Positions 54,344 through 64,000 of a stretch of DNA of 64,000 bases are shown in pieces. The position numbers and the translations under genes were made by a program. The DNA lies in the NCBI RefSeq assembly GCF_005843885.1, contig NZ_CP040443.1, positions 372,001-436,000 on the forward strand, given 5' to 3'. Below the pieces are notes generated by a model, which had not been told where the DNA came from, did no database searches, and was given only the letters and a program-made list of their open reading frames with translations. How positions within the stretch are numbered: position 1 is the stretch's first letter; every line of letters starts with the position of its first letter. The stretch comes from Escherichia sp. E4742 (GTDB taxonomy: Bacteria > Pseudomonadota > Gammaproteobacteria > Enterobacterales > Enterobacteriaceae).

Positions 54344-54371
54344 AAAAAAGCGCCCTAAAGGCGCTTTTTTT
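54344..54371 (+). terminator. Terminator 3, in the partial repeat unit
   Basis: GCGCC/GGCGC stem with six A upstream and seven T downstream, at the end of the array and facing xapR. Confidence 0.9.
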
Positions 54372-54442
54372 GCTATCTGCGATTTGCGAAATTGCCTGAT
54401 GCGCTTCGCTTATCAAATCTACAATTTCTGGCAACTCCTCGC

Positions 54443-55327
54443 CTACTGTGTCAATGCTGCCAATAGCTTAACCATCGCAGGTGTCACCTGCTGCGTTTCA
54501 TAAACAATATACAAATCTGCCGGGATGCGCTCTTTGAGCGGACGGAAAATGACACCAGGCCAGTTCATCTGTGCGTAGCTGTCTGCTATCAAGGTGATAC
54601 CAATGCCCATACTGATCATGGCCAGCACCGTTTGCGGTTCATTAACTTCGCGAATAACAACCGGTGAAAACCCCGCCTGCTGGCAAACGCGCTGCAAAAA
54701 ATCCCAGTCAGTGTACACGGGCGGCATTGTGACAAAATACTCGTCACGTAGTGCTTCCAGAGGAACGGCGGAATATGATGAGAGGTGATGCTCTTCAGGC
54801 ATCGCTACCAGAAACGCCGATTCATGCAAGCGTAAGCTGGTAAAATCTTCTGGAGGTTCTGTCGCCATTCGCCAAATCCCGGCATCGAGTTCGCGACGCT
54901 CCAACAGCGCCATTTGCATCGCAGGCATCTTTTCGCGAAACAATACTTCAACGTTGGGATTTTCCCTAAGAAATCGCCGCATAACCGGTCGCATTCGTCC
55001 CCACATTGCCGTTCCAACCACACCGAGTTCAATCCGCCCTGCTTCTCCCCGGCCTATTTGTTCAATCCGAGCCAACACCTGATTTGCATTCATCAGCAAT
55101 CGGCGGGATTCTTCCATCAAGATTTTGCCCGCGTGTGTCAGGACGACGCTGCGCGAATGACGAATAAAAAGCTGTGTGCCAAGTTGATTTTCCAGCTCTT
55201 TAATATGAATACTGAGCGGAGGCTGAGACATATTTAAACGCGCCGCTGCGCGGCCAAAATGTAACTCTTCCGCTACAGCAAGAAAATAACGGAGCAACTT
55301 AAGGTCTGTTCTGTAAATGCGTTCCAT
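54443..55327 (-). CDS. xapR: LysR-family regulator XapR
   Basis: XapR activates the xanthosine genes xapAB when xanthosine is present. The 294-residue protein has the N-terminal LysR winged helix (LRYFLAVAEELHFGRAAARL, then MSQPPLSIHIKELENQLG) and a C-terminal effector-binding domain (SMGIGITLIADSYAQMNWP near 240). It lies at the distal end of the xapA-xapB-xapX-xapR series on the minus strand, 42 bases after xapX. Confidence 0.96.
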   Translation of the reverse strand: MERIYRTDLKLLRYFLAVAEELHFGRAAARLNMSQPPLSIHIKELENQLGTQLFIRHSRSVVLTHAGKILMEESRRLLMNANQVLARIEQIGRGEAGRIELGVVGTAMWGRMRPVMRRFLRENPNVEVLFREKMPAMQMALLERRELDAGIWRMATEPPEDFTSLRLHESAFLVAMPEEHHLSSYSAVPLEALRDEYFVTMPPVYTDWDFLQRVCQQAGFSPVVIREVNEPQTVLAMISMGIGITLIADSYAQMNWPGVIFRPLKERIPADLYIVYETQQVTPAMVKLLAALTQ

Positions 55328-55369
55328 AATTAAGTGCTCCGTTTAATAAACATATATCTTGTTAAATTA

Positions 55370-55528
55370 TCACGGCATAAAGTATTTCACCACCAGATAA
55401 CCTACATACATAAACACAATAGATAATATACCCGGCAATACATTTGGCACAGGAATAGGTAATCGCACGATTGTAAATAAAGCACCAATACCAAAACCGA
55501 CGCCAGAAGAAAATAAAATATCTTTCAC
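55370..55528 (-). CDS. xapX: Small membrane protein XapX
   Basis: A 52-residue hydrophobic protein starting with GTG at 55528, with AAGG seven bases upstream. It has two membrane segments separated by a short proline-rich loop (VRLPIPVPNVLPGILS). This is the XapX family (DUF1427), known as small proteins found next to xanthosine transport genes. It sits 53 bases after the xapB stop and is co-directional. The function is unknown; an accessory role for the XapB transporter is inferred from context. Confidence 0.85.
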   Translation of the reverse strand: MKDILFSSGVGFGIGALFTIVRLPIPVPNVLPGILSIVFMYVGYLVVKYFMP

Positions 55529-55580
55529 TAATTAACCTTTATCATAAAAGCAGCCCCGAAAAACAGAGCTGCAAATCCTT

Positions 55581-56837
55581 TTAATGTGTCACTGTTCGAT
55601 GTGTTATCTTTTCAGGGTCATGGTTATATTTAAACCCAAAGAAAAATATCACTGCGAGGAAAAGAGAATATCCTGCAAACATCAGCCAAATAGTTTGCCA
55701 GTCTTTTACGCCATCTACCGAGAAGTAATCTACTGCCATGCCGCTCAGAATCGAGCCCACCCACGCACCGACACCATTTACCATGGTCATAAAGAGCCCC
55801 TGTGCGCTGGCACGAATGCTGGAATCAACTTCCTGTTCGACAAAGACCGAACCTGAAATATTGAAGAAATCGAATGCACAGCCGTAAACAATCATCGACA
55901 GCAGCAGCAAAACAAACCCGGTTGGTGACGGATCTCCATAAGCGAAGAAGCCAAAGCGTAGCGTCCAGGCCACCATACTCATAAGCATGACCGTTTTGAT
56001 ACCGAAACGCTTTAAAAAGAACGGAATCGTCAGAATGAAACCGACTTCAGCCATCTGTGAAACTGACAGTAAAATGGACGGATACTTCACCACGAAGCTA
56101 TCAGCAAACTCCGGGTTACGAGCAAAATCATGCAGGAACGGGTTGCCAAAAACGTTGGTAATTTGCAGTACCGCGCCCAGCATCATGGCGAAGAGGAAAA
56201 AGATGGCCATGCGTGGATTTTTGAACAGCACGAAAGCATCCAGACCGAGCTTACTGGCAAGCGAAGTAGCCACTTTTTTCTGCGCAACAGGAATCTTAGG
56301 CAAAGTCAGCGCATAAGCCGACAGCAGCAGAGACGCACCGGAAGCGATATACAGTTGCAGACTGCTCAATTCCAGATGCAGTAAGCTTACCGCCCACATC
56401 GCGACAATGAATCCCACCGTACCAAAAACGCGAATGGGTGGGAAAGCAGTCACCGGATCAAGCCCTGCCTGGGCCAGGCAAGAGTAAGAGACACTGTTCG
56501 ATAATGCGATAGTCGGCATAAATGCCATCGCATTGATTAACATCACCCAAAACATCGTATCCGGATCACTCACCGACGCCGCATAAAAAAGTACGCCCGC
56601 GCACACCAGATGGCACAGCATATATGCTCGTTCAGCGCGCAGCCATTTGTCCGCGATGATCCCCATAATGCCAGGCATAATAATCGCGGCAATACCTTTG
56701 GAGCTGTAAACCATGCCGACATTAGCGCCGGTAAAATGGAGGGTATTAATCATGTAAGAACCGAGGGTAACCAGCCAGCTCCCCCAGATAAAATATTGCA
56801 AAAAGGACATTACCTTTAAGCGCAAAGCGATGCTCAT
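55581..56837 (-). CDS. xapB: Xanthosine-proton symporter XapB
   Basis: A 418-residue nucleoside:H+ symporter of the NHS family (related to NupG), giving xanthosine uptake. It shows about twelve membrane segments; the start LRLKVMSFLQYFIWGSWLVT and the region FIVAMWAVSLLHL resemble NupG. It lies 59 bases downstream of the xapA stop and forms one operon with xapA. Not damaged. Confidence 0.96.
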   Translation of the reverse strand: MSIALRLKVMSFLQYFIWGSWLVTLGSYMINTLHFTGANVGMVYSSKGIAAIIMPGIMGIIADKWLRAERAYMLCHLVCAGVLFYAASVSDPDTMFWVMLINAMAFMPTIALSNSVSYSCLAQAGLDPVTAFPPIRVFGTVGFIVAMWAVSLLHLELSSLQLYIASGASLLLSAYALTLPKIPVAQKKVATSLASKLGLDAFVLFKNPRMAIFFLFAMMLGAVLQITNVFGNPFLHDFARNPEFADSFVVKYPSILLSVSQMAEVGFILTIPFFLKRFGIKTVMLMSMVAWTLRFGFFAYGDPSPTGFVLLLLSMIVYGCAFDFFNISGSVFVEQEVDSSIRASAQGLFMTMVNGVGAWVGSILSGMAVDYFSVDGVKDWQTIWLMFAGYSLFLAVIFFFGFKYNHDPEKITHRTVTH

Positions 56838-56896
56838 AATCGTTTCCTTGTCGCATCATGTGGCCTCACCCGTGAGGCCGTTTATTGTTGTTTTAA

Positions 56897-57730
56897 TCAG
56901 GCAATTTTGCGCAGAAACCCGCAAATAAGGTTGATAAAGTTCTGCTTAGAGAGCTCTGCTGCTGCCAGCGTTTGGGTATGCGAGAGCTTCACGTCACTCA
57001 GACCTTCTGCCATATTGGTAATCGCAGAAACGGCCACTACCTTCAGGTCACAATGGCGTGCTGAAATAACTTCAGGCACAACGGACATTCCAACGACATC
57101 CCCGCCAATAATTTGCATCATGCGAATTTCAGCCGCCGTTTCGAAATTCGGCCCCGGATACGAAACAAACACACCTTCCGTCAGGGGGAATCCCTCTTCT
57201 TTCGCCACTTTTTGCAACAGCGCCCGGTAATCCGCATCATAGGCATTCGCCAGCGAGAAGAATCGCTCTCCAAAACGTTCATCGTTAAGACCCACCATCG
57301 GTGTACCCGGCATGGTGTTAATGTGGTCTTTCAGTGCAACCAGACTGCCCGCCCCCACCTCCGGACGCAGTGAGCCAGCCGCATTGGTGCAGAACAGCAG
57401 TTCACAACCCAGCAATTTGAAAGTACGAATCGCGTCGGTCATGATGGTCATTCCACGACCTTCATAGAAATGTCCCCGACCTTTCATGCATGCCACCGGC
57501 ACGCCCTGGAGGTGACCCAGCACCAGTTCACCCGCATGACCATGAACGGTACTCACCGGGAATCCAGGCAACTTTTCGTAGGAAATTGCGACTGCGTTCT
57601 CAATCTGATCGGCTAGCGCGCCCAGCCCGGAACCTAAAATAAAGGCCACTCGTGGCGTGAAATCTGGTTTATAAGCCCGGATAATATCGACGCAATACAG
57701 TGGGTTATGAGAAAAATTTGCCTGAGACAT
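56897..57730 (-). CDS. xapA: Xanthosine phosphorylase XapA (PNP II)
   Basis: XapA phosphorolyses xanthosine, inosine and guanosine to base and ribose-1-phosphate. The 277-residue protein has the PNP/MTAP motifs: FILGSGLGALADQIE near 30, phosphate-binding HGHAGELVLGHLQG near 63, and GNAAG-like CTNAAGSLRPEVGAGSLV near 115. The NMAEGLSD and TNMA blocks near 240 are the base-binding region. XapR would act on the 250-base region upstream, shared with divergent yfeN; no operator can be assigned. Confidence 0.97.
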   Translation of the reverse strand: MSQANFSHNPLYCVDIIRAYKPDFTPRVAFILGSGLGALADQIENAVAISYEKLPGFPVSTVHGHAGELVLGHLQGVPVACMKGRGHFYEGRGMTIMTDAIRTFKLLGCELLFCTNAAGSLRPEVGAGSLVALKDHINTMPGTPMVGLNDERFGERFFSLANAYDADYRALLQKVAKEEGFPLTEGVFVSYPGPNFETAAEIRMMQIIGGDVVGMSVVPEVISARHCDLKVVAVSAITNMAEGLSDVKLSHTQTLAAAELSKQNFINLICGFLRKIA

Positions 57731-57978
57731 ATATATCCTTTTTCTGTAGGTTTGAATCTAACGCCTTTTTATAGCGAGGTTGTCCCGGCTCTTACCAATA
57801 CACTTTTTTCACGCATTCAATAGTGATTCTATATCGATGGATTTATATCTTTTCACTATTAATTCTCAGCAAAAACTGTATTGGCGATATTCACTCCCTT
57901 GCATTAACAATATGCCGTTTTTAAGCAACCATTTTATTAAGCAATCTACTAATAACGATCGGCATAGGGATTTATGCT

Positions 57979-58743
57979 ATGAAAAAACATCTTCTGACTC
58001 TGACACTTTCCTCTTTATTAGCTATACCTGCTATATCTCATGCAGAATTTAAAGGTGGATTTGCAGATATCGGCGTGCATTACCTGGACTGGACCAGCCG
58101 AACTACTGAGAAATCGTCGGCCAAATCACACAAAGATGATTTTGGTTATCTTGAACTGGAAGGTGGTGCTAACTTTAGTTGGGGAGAAATGTACGGGTTC
58201 TTCGACTGGGAAAACTTTTATAACGACCGCCACGATAAACCAGGTAGCGAGCAGCGTTATACCTTTAAAAATACCAACCGCATTTACCTGGGCGATACCG
58301 GATTTAATCTCTACCTACACGCGTATGGCACCTACGGTTCTGCAAATCGGGTAAATTTCCACGATGATATGTTCCTGTACGGTTTCGGCTACAACTTCAC
58401 CGGCAACGGTTGGTGGTTCAAGCCTTTCTTTGCCAAACGCTATACGGACCAAACCTATTACACTGGCGATAACGGCTACGTGGCAGGTTGGGTTGCGGGT
58501 TACAGCTTTATGCTGGGCAGAGAGAAATTCACCCTCACCAACTGGAACGAGTACGAGTTTGACCGTGATGCCACCTACGCAGCAGGTAATGGCGGTAAAG
58601 AAGGGCTGAACGGTGCGGTCGCCCTCTGGTGGAACGCTACTCCGAATATAACTACGGGGCTCCAGTACCGCTACGCGGACGACAAGCTGGGAGAAGCCTG
58701 GTATCAGGACGCCATCATTTACTCGGTCAAATTTAACTTCTGA
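57979..58743 (+). CDS. yfeN: Tsx-like outer-membrane protein YfeN
   Basis: A 254-residue outer-membrane channel-like protein of the nucleoside-specific channel family (Tsx-like). A signal peptide ends at AISHAE, and the mature part has aromatic beta strands (YGFFDWENFYNDRH, NLYLHAYGTYG) ending with the terminal phenylalanine (VKFNF). Divergent from xapA, so it may be the outer-membrane port for xanthosine; this is context-based inference. A strong hairpin follows the stop. Confidence 0.92.
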   Translation: MKKHLLTLTLSSLLAIPAISHAEFKGGFADIGVHYLDWTSRTTEKSSAKSHKDDFGYLELEGGANFSWGEMYGFFDWENFYNDRHDKPGSEQRYTFKNTNRIYLGDTGFNLYLHAYGTYGSANRVNFHDDMFLYGFGYNFTGNGWWFKPFFAKRYTDQTYYTGDNGYVAGWVAGYSFMLGREKFTLTNWNEYEFDRDATYAAGNGGKEGLNGAVALWWNATPNITTGLQYRYADDKLGEAWYQDAIIYSVKFNF

Positions 58744-58746
58744 ACC

Positions 58747-58773
58747 ATTTCTGCCGGGATTCCCGGCAGAAAT
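58747..58773 (+). terminator. Hairpin after yfeN
   Basis: ATTTCTGCCGGGA and its complement TCCCGGCAGAAAT form an almost loop-less 13-bp palindrome four bases after the yfeN stop. There is no clear T-run, so it may protect mRNA rather than terminate. Confidence 0.6.
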
Positions 58774-58784
58774 ACATAACACGA

Positions 58785-58937
58785 TATATGATACAACGAA
58801 TCCCCTTCTCGCCCTGCCATCACTATTCCCCTTGTTCTTGCACCACGTCCTCTAATGCTTCAGCAGTTGTTGAAAGTGACCGGTTCTTCCTGCGCTACTG
58901 TGACGAAAACATTTAATTGTTTTACTGAGTAATTCAT
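58785..58937 (-). pseudogene. yfeR: LysR regulator YfeR remnant with internal deletion
   Basis: On the minus strand the ATG at 58937 begins MNYSVKQLNVFVTVAQEE, the N-terminus of YfeR. Directly after, in a different frame, come RKNRSLSTTAEALEDVVQEQ and then MAGREGDSLYHI, the last 40 or so residues of the same protein. About 250 codons between them are missing, and the joined frame ends after 26 codons. YfeR, a LysR-type regulator of its divergent neighbour yfeH in E. coli and Salmonella, is therefore lost here. The neat fusion points to deletion between short repeats in the AGGAAGAA region. Confidence 0.88.
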
Positions 58938-59026
58938 CTATTTTCTTCATGAATGAATGCAATAAATCAATTTTATTTCTCAAACTGAAAGAAGCACAAT
59001 AGCACCATCGATCATCTGGAGTATTT

Positions 59027-60025
59027 ATGAAACTTTTTCGTATCCTCGATCCTTTCACCTTAACCCTGGTCACGGTGGTGTTACTGGCTTCTTTCTTTCC
59101 GGCCAGAGGCGGTTTCGTCCCCTTCTTTGAAAATCTGACCACGGCAGCTATTGCCCTGTTGTTCTTTATGCACGGCGCTAAGCTGTCGCGTGAGGCGATA
59201 ATTGCTGGCGGTAGTCACTGGCGGTTGCATTTATGGGTAATGTGCAGCACCTTCGTACTGTTTCCGATTCTGGGTGTGTTGTTTGCCTGGTGGAAACCCG
59301 TAAACGTCGATCCCATGCTCTATTCCGGCTTTCTCTATCTTTGTATTCTTCCTGCCACCGTGCAGTCTGCAATCGCTTTTACTTCGATGGCGGGCGGTAA
59401 CGTCGCGGCTGCCGTTTGTTCTGCATCAGCATCCAGCCTGCTGGGTATTTTCCTTTCGCCATTGCTGGTTGGTCTGGTGATGAATGTTCACGGGGCAGGA
59501 GGCAGCCTTGAGCAGGTCGGTAAAATTATGCTGCAACTACTGCTGCCGTTCGTGCTGGGGCATCTTTCTCGCCCATGGATTGGCAACTGGGTGGCGCGCA
59601 ATAAAAAGTGGATTGCGAAAACTGACCAGACCTCCATTCTGTTGGTGGTCTATACAGCGTTCAGCGAAGCCGTCGTTAATGGTATCTGGCATAAAGTTGG
59701 CTGGGGATCATTGCTGTTTATCGTGGTGGTCAGCTGCGTTCTTCTGGCTATCGTGATTGTAGTTAACGTCTTTATGGCACGCCGACTGGGTTTCAATAAA
59801 GCGGATGAGATAACGATTGTCTTCTGTGGTTCGAAAAAGAGTCTGGCAAATGGCATCCCGATGGCAAACATTCTGTTCCCCACATCGGTGATCGGTATGA
59901 TGGTACTGCCGTTGATGATTTTCCATCAGATCCAACTGATGGTTTGCGCGGTGCTGGCGCGTCGTTATAAGCGCCAGACCGAGCAACTACAGGCGCAGCA
60001 GGAAAGCCACGCAGGGAAGATTTAA
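59027..60025 (+). CDS. yfeH: Putative SBF/bile-acid-symporter-like transporter YfeH
   Basis: A 332-residue membrane protein of the SBF-like (bile acid:sodium symporter, also arsenite permease ACR3-like) superfamily, with nine to ten membrane segments. Family motifs include LCILPATVQSAIAFTSMAGG near 105 and VFCGSKKSLANGIPMANILF near 265. The substrate is unknown. Its usual divergent regulator gene yfeR is reduced to a fragment here. It ends over the ypeB stop by four bases (convergent). Confidence 0.93.
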   Translation: MKLFRILDPFTLTLVTVVLLASFFPARGGFVPFFENLTTAAIALLFFMHGAKLSREAIIAGGSHWRLHLWVMCSTFVLFPILGVLFAWWKPVNVDPMLYSGFLYLCILPATVQSAIAFTSMAGGNVAAAVCSASASSLLGIFLSPLLVGLVMNVHGAGGSLEQVGKIMLQLLLPFVLGHLSRPWIGNWVARNKKWIAKTDQTSILLVVYTAFSEAVVNGIWHKVGWGSLLFIVVVSCVLLAIVIVVNVFMARRLGFNKADEITIVFCGSKKSLANGIPMANILFPTSVIGMMVLPLMIFHQIQLMVCAVLARRYKRQTEQLQAQQESHAGKI

Positions 60026-60240
60026 AGCGAACGTTTCAGGGGCTGAACCAGTTGCGTCAGCCCCTCGGTTTTAATCAGCAGCGTGATTTGCATTAGCTCA
60101 CCGAGCTTCCCTGCCGGAAATTCATCCTTGCGGGCAAACCACAGCAGATACTCTTCCGGCAGGTCGATTAAGCGACGCCCTTTGTACTTGCCAAACGGCA
60201 TTATCGTATTGGCTATTTCAATCAGCTGCTCTTTTTCCAT
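60022..60240 (-). CDS. ypeB: Small protein YpeB (DUF3820)
   Basis: A 72-residue cytoplasmic protein of the DUF3820 family (also found fused to exonuclease or helicase-like domains in other bacteria). The motif MPFGKYKGRRLIDLPEEYLL at 14-33 is typical. It starts one base after the ligA stop codon and is co-transcribed with ligA, so a link to DNA metabolism is possible but unproved. Confidence 0.9.
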   Translation of the reverse strand: MEKEQLIEIANTIMPFGKYKGRRLIDLPEEYLLWFARKDEFPAGKLGELMQITLLIKTEGLTQLVQPLKRSL

Positions 60241-60241
60241 C

Positions 60242-62260
<2,019 letters not shown>

Positions 62261-62277
62261 GCACCATCAATGCTAAA

Positions 62278-62300
62278 AACCCCCGACAAGCGGGGGTTCG
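62278..62300 (-). terminator. Intrinsic terminator downstream of zipA
   Basis: AACCCCCGCTTGTCGGGGGTT on the minus strand forms a GC-rich hairpin followed by TTT. It separates zipA from ligA, although read-through is possible. Confidence 0.85.
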
Positions 62301-62327
62301 AAGAAGAGTTAATTTGCCTTAAGTGTA

Positions 62328-63308
62328 TCAGGCGTTGGCGTCTTTCACTTCGCGGATAATGTCCTGATACTCGCGCAGTTTCTGCGGAGTCATCATACGG
62401 CGCTGATCGTCAAGCACTACGCCGCCTACTTCATCGGCAATATGCTGCGCGGATTGCAGCATCAGCTTGAAGTTTTGCAGTTCATCACCGTAAGACGGCA
62501 CCTGCATGAAGATAGTGACACCCGGCGTTGTGAAATCCTTCATTTCAGGATCAAACGTTCCCGGTTTCACCATATTCGCCAGGCTGAATAATGCCGGGCC
62601 GCTGCCATCCGGGCTAAGATGGCGATGATAAATATTCATATCGCCAAAGATAAAGCCCGCCTGTTGAATGCTATTAAGAAGCAGTTCGCCGTTCAGCTCG
62701 CTACCGTGATGCGCCGCGACGTTCATAATGATCACCGCTTCTTTGCGCTTCGGCTTATCCATCACAGGCGCTGGTTCAGCTACAGGTTCAGGCTGCGGTG
62801 CCGCTACAGGTTCCGCGGTCTGGAAAGTCGGCTGCGGAGCTGGAGGCACCTGCGAAGCAACCGGCTGTTCAGGCTGCGGCGGGTAAGCCGGCTGCTGTAC
62901 TGGCTGCGGTTGTTGCACTGGCTGCGGTTGCTGAACAGGCTGCGCTGAATGCGGAGCATGTTGCGGCGGTACCTGCGCTTCAGGCGGCTGCTGAACCGGT
63001 TGACGCGGTTGCGCAGACGCATAAGGCGGTTGGTACTGGTGTTGCGGCGACGGACGAGCAGCCTCATGCTCCTGGGCGTTAGCCGGGGCATGATTTACGC
63101 GGTGAACACGAACCTCACCAACGCCCTCATCATCTTCGACATCCTCGTCATAAGAATCGTCGTCACGTTTTGACTTCATTCGTTTTAGTGGCCGATCGCG
63201 AAACATAGAAGATCGTTCTTTACGGCTGGTCCAGAAACCATGTACCAGTAAAGCGATTATGGCGATCGCGCCAACAATGATTAATATCAGACGCAAATCC
63301 TGCATCAT
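62328..63308 (-). CDS. zipA: Cell-division protein ZipA
   Basis: ZipA anchors FtsZ to the inner membrane at the septum. The 326-residue protein has an N-terminal membrane helix (LRLILIIVGAIAIIALLVHG), a charged region, a long proline/glutamine-rich linker (about 85-185) and the C-terminal FtsZ-binding beta domain (EAVIIMNVAAHHGSELNGEL near 190). The linker contains tandem QPVQQP units, which differ from my memory of K-12. The ATG at 63308 gives MMQDLRL; a longer in-frame start would add 17 residues before the membrane helix. Confidence 0.97.
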   Translation of the reverse strand: MMQDLRLILIIVGAIAIIALLVHGFWTSRKERSSMFRDRPLKRMKSKRDDDSYDEDVEDDEGVGEVRVHRVNHAPANAQEHEAARPSPQHQYQPPYASAQPRQPVQQPPEAQVPPQHAPHSAQPVQQPQPVQQPQPVQQPAYPPQPEQPVASQVPPAPQPTFQTAEPVAAPQPEPVAEPAPVMDKPKRKEAVIIMNVAAHHGSELNGELLLNSIQQAGFIFGDMNIYHRHLSPDGSGPALFSLANMVKPGTFDPEMKDFTTPGVTIFMQVPSYGDELQNFKLMLQSAQHIADEVGGVVLDDQRRMMTPQKLREYQDIIREVKDANA

Positions 63309-63537
63309 TATATTCTCTGTTGTTCTAACACCTTGCCACCACGGCAAACATTTACTCACTAAGAGTATTTGTCGATTACCTCAAGTGCAAGTGCACTATT
63401 AACTTTCACAGCACAAAGATAGATGAAATCGTGCTTTTTGCTGGTTTTTCGAACATATCCTAACTGTCCATTGCGCAAATACCCGGTAAAATACGCAGAA
63501 CTTTCCTGGGATTGGTCAAAAGGAGCATATCCTGATT

Positions 63538-64000
63538 ATGGTTTCAACATTCACATCTGCCTCTCGCAGCGGTTTTTACTATTTTGCGCAAGGCTGGAAG
63601 CTCGTCTTGCAACCTGGGATTCGCCGTTTTGTCATCTTACCGCTGTTGATCAATATCTTGTTGATGGGAGGCGCGTTCTGGTGGCTCTTTAGCCAACTGG
63701 ATGTTTGGATCCCGTCGTTAATGAGTCACGTACCTGACTGGCTGCAATGGTTGAGCTATTTGCTGTGGCCTGTAGCGGTCATCTCCGTGCTACTGGTTTT
63801 TGGCTATTTTTTCTCCACTATCGCCAACTGGATTGCCGCACCATTTAACGGTTTGTTGGCTGAACAACTGGAAGCAAGACTGACTGGCGCTACGCCACCG
63901 GATACCGGTATTTTCGGCATCATGAAAGATGTGCCGCGGATTATGAAACGTGAATGGCAAAAGTTTGCCTGGTATCTGCCGCGCGCGATTGTATTGCTGA
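63538..64000 (+). CDS. cysZ: Sulfate transporter CysZ, N-terminal part (cut by window edge)
   Basis: The first 154 codons of the CysZ sulfate permease, which imports sulfate for cysteine synthesis. Visible: the N-terminal SRSGFYYFAQGWKLVLQPGI block, two hydrophobic segments (FVILPLLINILLMGGAFWWL, LSYLLWPVAVISVLLVFGYF) and the reentrant region with FNGLLAEQLEARLTG. The start has AAAGGAG about 12 bases upstream. It is divergent from zipA, and the 3' end lies outside the window. Confidence 0.96.
   Translation, partial: MVSTFTSASRSGFYYFAQGWKLVLQPGIRRFVILPLLINILLMGGAFWWLFSQLDVWIPSLMSHVPDWLQWLSYLLWPVAVISVLLVFGYFFSTIANWIAAPFNGLLAEQLEARLTGATPPDTGIFGIMKDVPRIMKREWQKFAWYLPRAIVLL

Larger units (their letters stand above)
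54010..54383 (+). repeat. 156-bp tandem repeat array carrying tRNA-Lys 3' ends (rtT-like)
   Basis: Two full units and about 0.4 of a third begin at 54010, 54166 and 54322, an exact 156-base period. Every unit starts with the last 18 bases of lysV (ATCCTGCACGACCCACCA; one substitution in the third), then ATGTAAAAA and an intrinsic terminator hairpin. The spacer contains an inverted copy of the T-arm (TCGAACCTGC and GCAGGTTCGA flank one base at 54081-54101). This resembles the rtT repeats of the E. coli tyrT operon, where each repeat contains the tRNA 3' end. From memory K-12 has no such array after lysV. Confidence 0.85.

Noticed and set aside
54010..54383. CRISPR-like repeats
   Set aside because: The 156-bp units are continuous tandem copies with no unique spacers and no cas genes nearby.
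53874..54503. A 209-codon open frame running through the tRNA genes and repeats
   Set aside because: It reads through two tRNAs and the 156-bp repeat array; its apparent protein repeats are translated repeats, with no start signal.
58852..59142. A 96-codon minus-strand frame over the yfeH start
   Set aside because: It overlaps the yfeH N-terminus and the yfeR remnant in another frame, and its sequence matches neither.

Overview
The window is a chromosome segment of an enterobacterium in the genus Escherichia. Gene order and protein sequences follow the stretch of the E. coli K-12 map from yfcJ to cysZ. Many proteins differ from my memory of K-12 by a few percent, so a divergent E. coli or a cryptic Escherichia clade fits. 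Species cannot be fixed without a genome comparison.

Layout. 1-9.5 kb: end of yfcJ, fabB with a FabR/FadR control region, mnmC, a BIME repeat array, then the minus-strand run prmB-aroC-mepA-yfcA-epmC-yfcL, and smrB. 9.6-16.1 kb: a complete chaperone-usher fimbrial operon (yfcV-U-S-R-Q-P-O) with an uninterrupted usher. 16.7-25.2 kb: sixA, the fadIJ beta-oxidation operon, yfcZ, fadL, mlaA, yfdC and tRNA-Arg argW. 25.3-29.5 kb: a small decayed island at argW. It holds a broken phage integrase, a tail-fibre-assembly fragment, a fossil ISL3-type transposase, a possible acyltransferase start and one intact gene, a GNAT protein with an unusual helical-repeat N-terminus. In K-12 this interval also carries CPS-53, dsdCXA, emrKY, evgAS and the frc-oxc region, all absent here. 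29.5-43.3 kb: lpxP, ypdK, alaC, the ypdABC regulators, the fructose-like fry PTS cluster with two peptidases, and glk. 43.5-51 kb: yfeO, ypeC, a second BIME array, mntH and nupC with their operators, pdeA and two tRNA-Ala genes. 51-64 kb: the paralogues yfeC/yfeD, gltX, three tRNA-Val genes and one tRNA-Lys, a tandem array of 156-bp repeats carrying the tRNA-Lys 3' end, the xapRXBA locus (including small xapX), yfeN, an internally deleted yfeR, yfeH, ypeB, ligA, zipA and the start of cysZ.

Functional threads. Fatty-acid flux is strongly represented: FadL imports, FadI/FadJ degrade, FabB makes unsaturated chains, and FadR-type operators precede fabB, fadI and fadL. MlaA and LpxP act on the outer membrane. 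YpdAB senses pyruvate in the K-12 model, and XapABR handles xanthosine. Most of the window is ordinary core genome. The parts worth a second look are the argW island, the repeat array after lysV, the collapsed yfeR, and local variation in FadL and ZipA.
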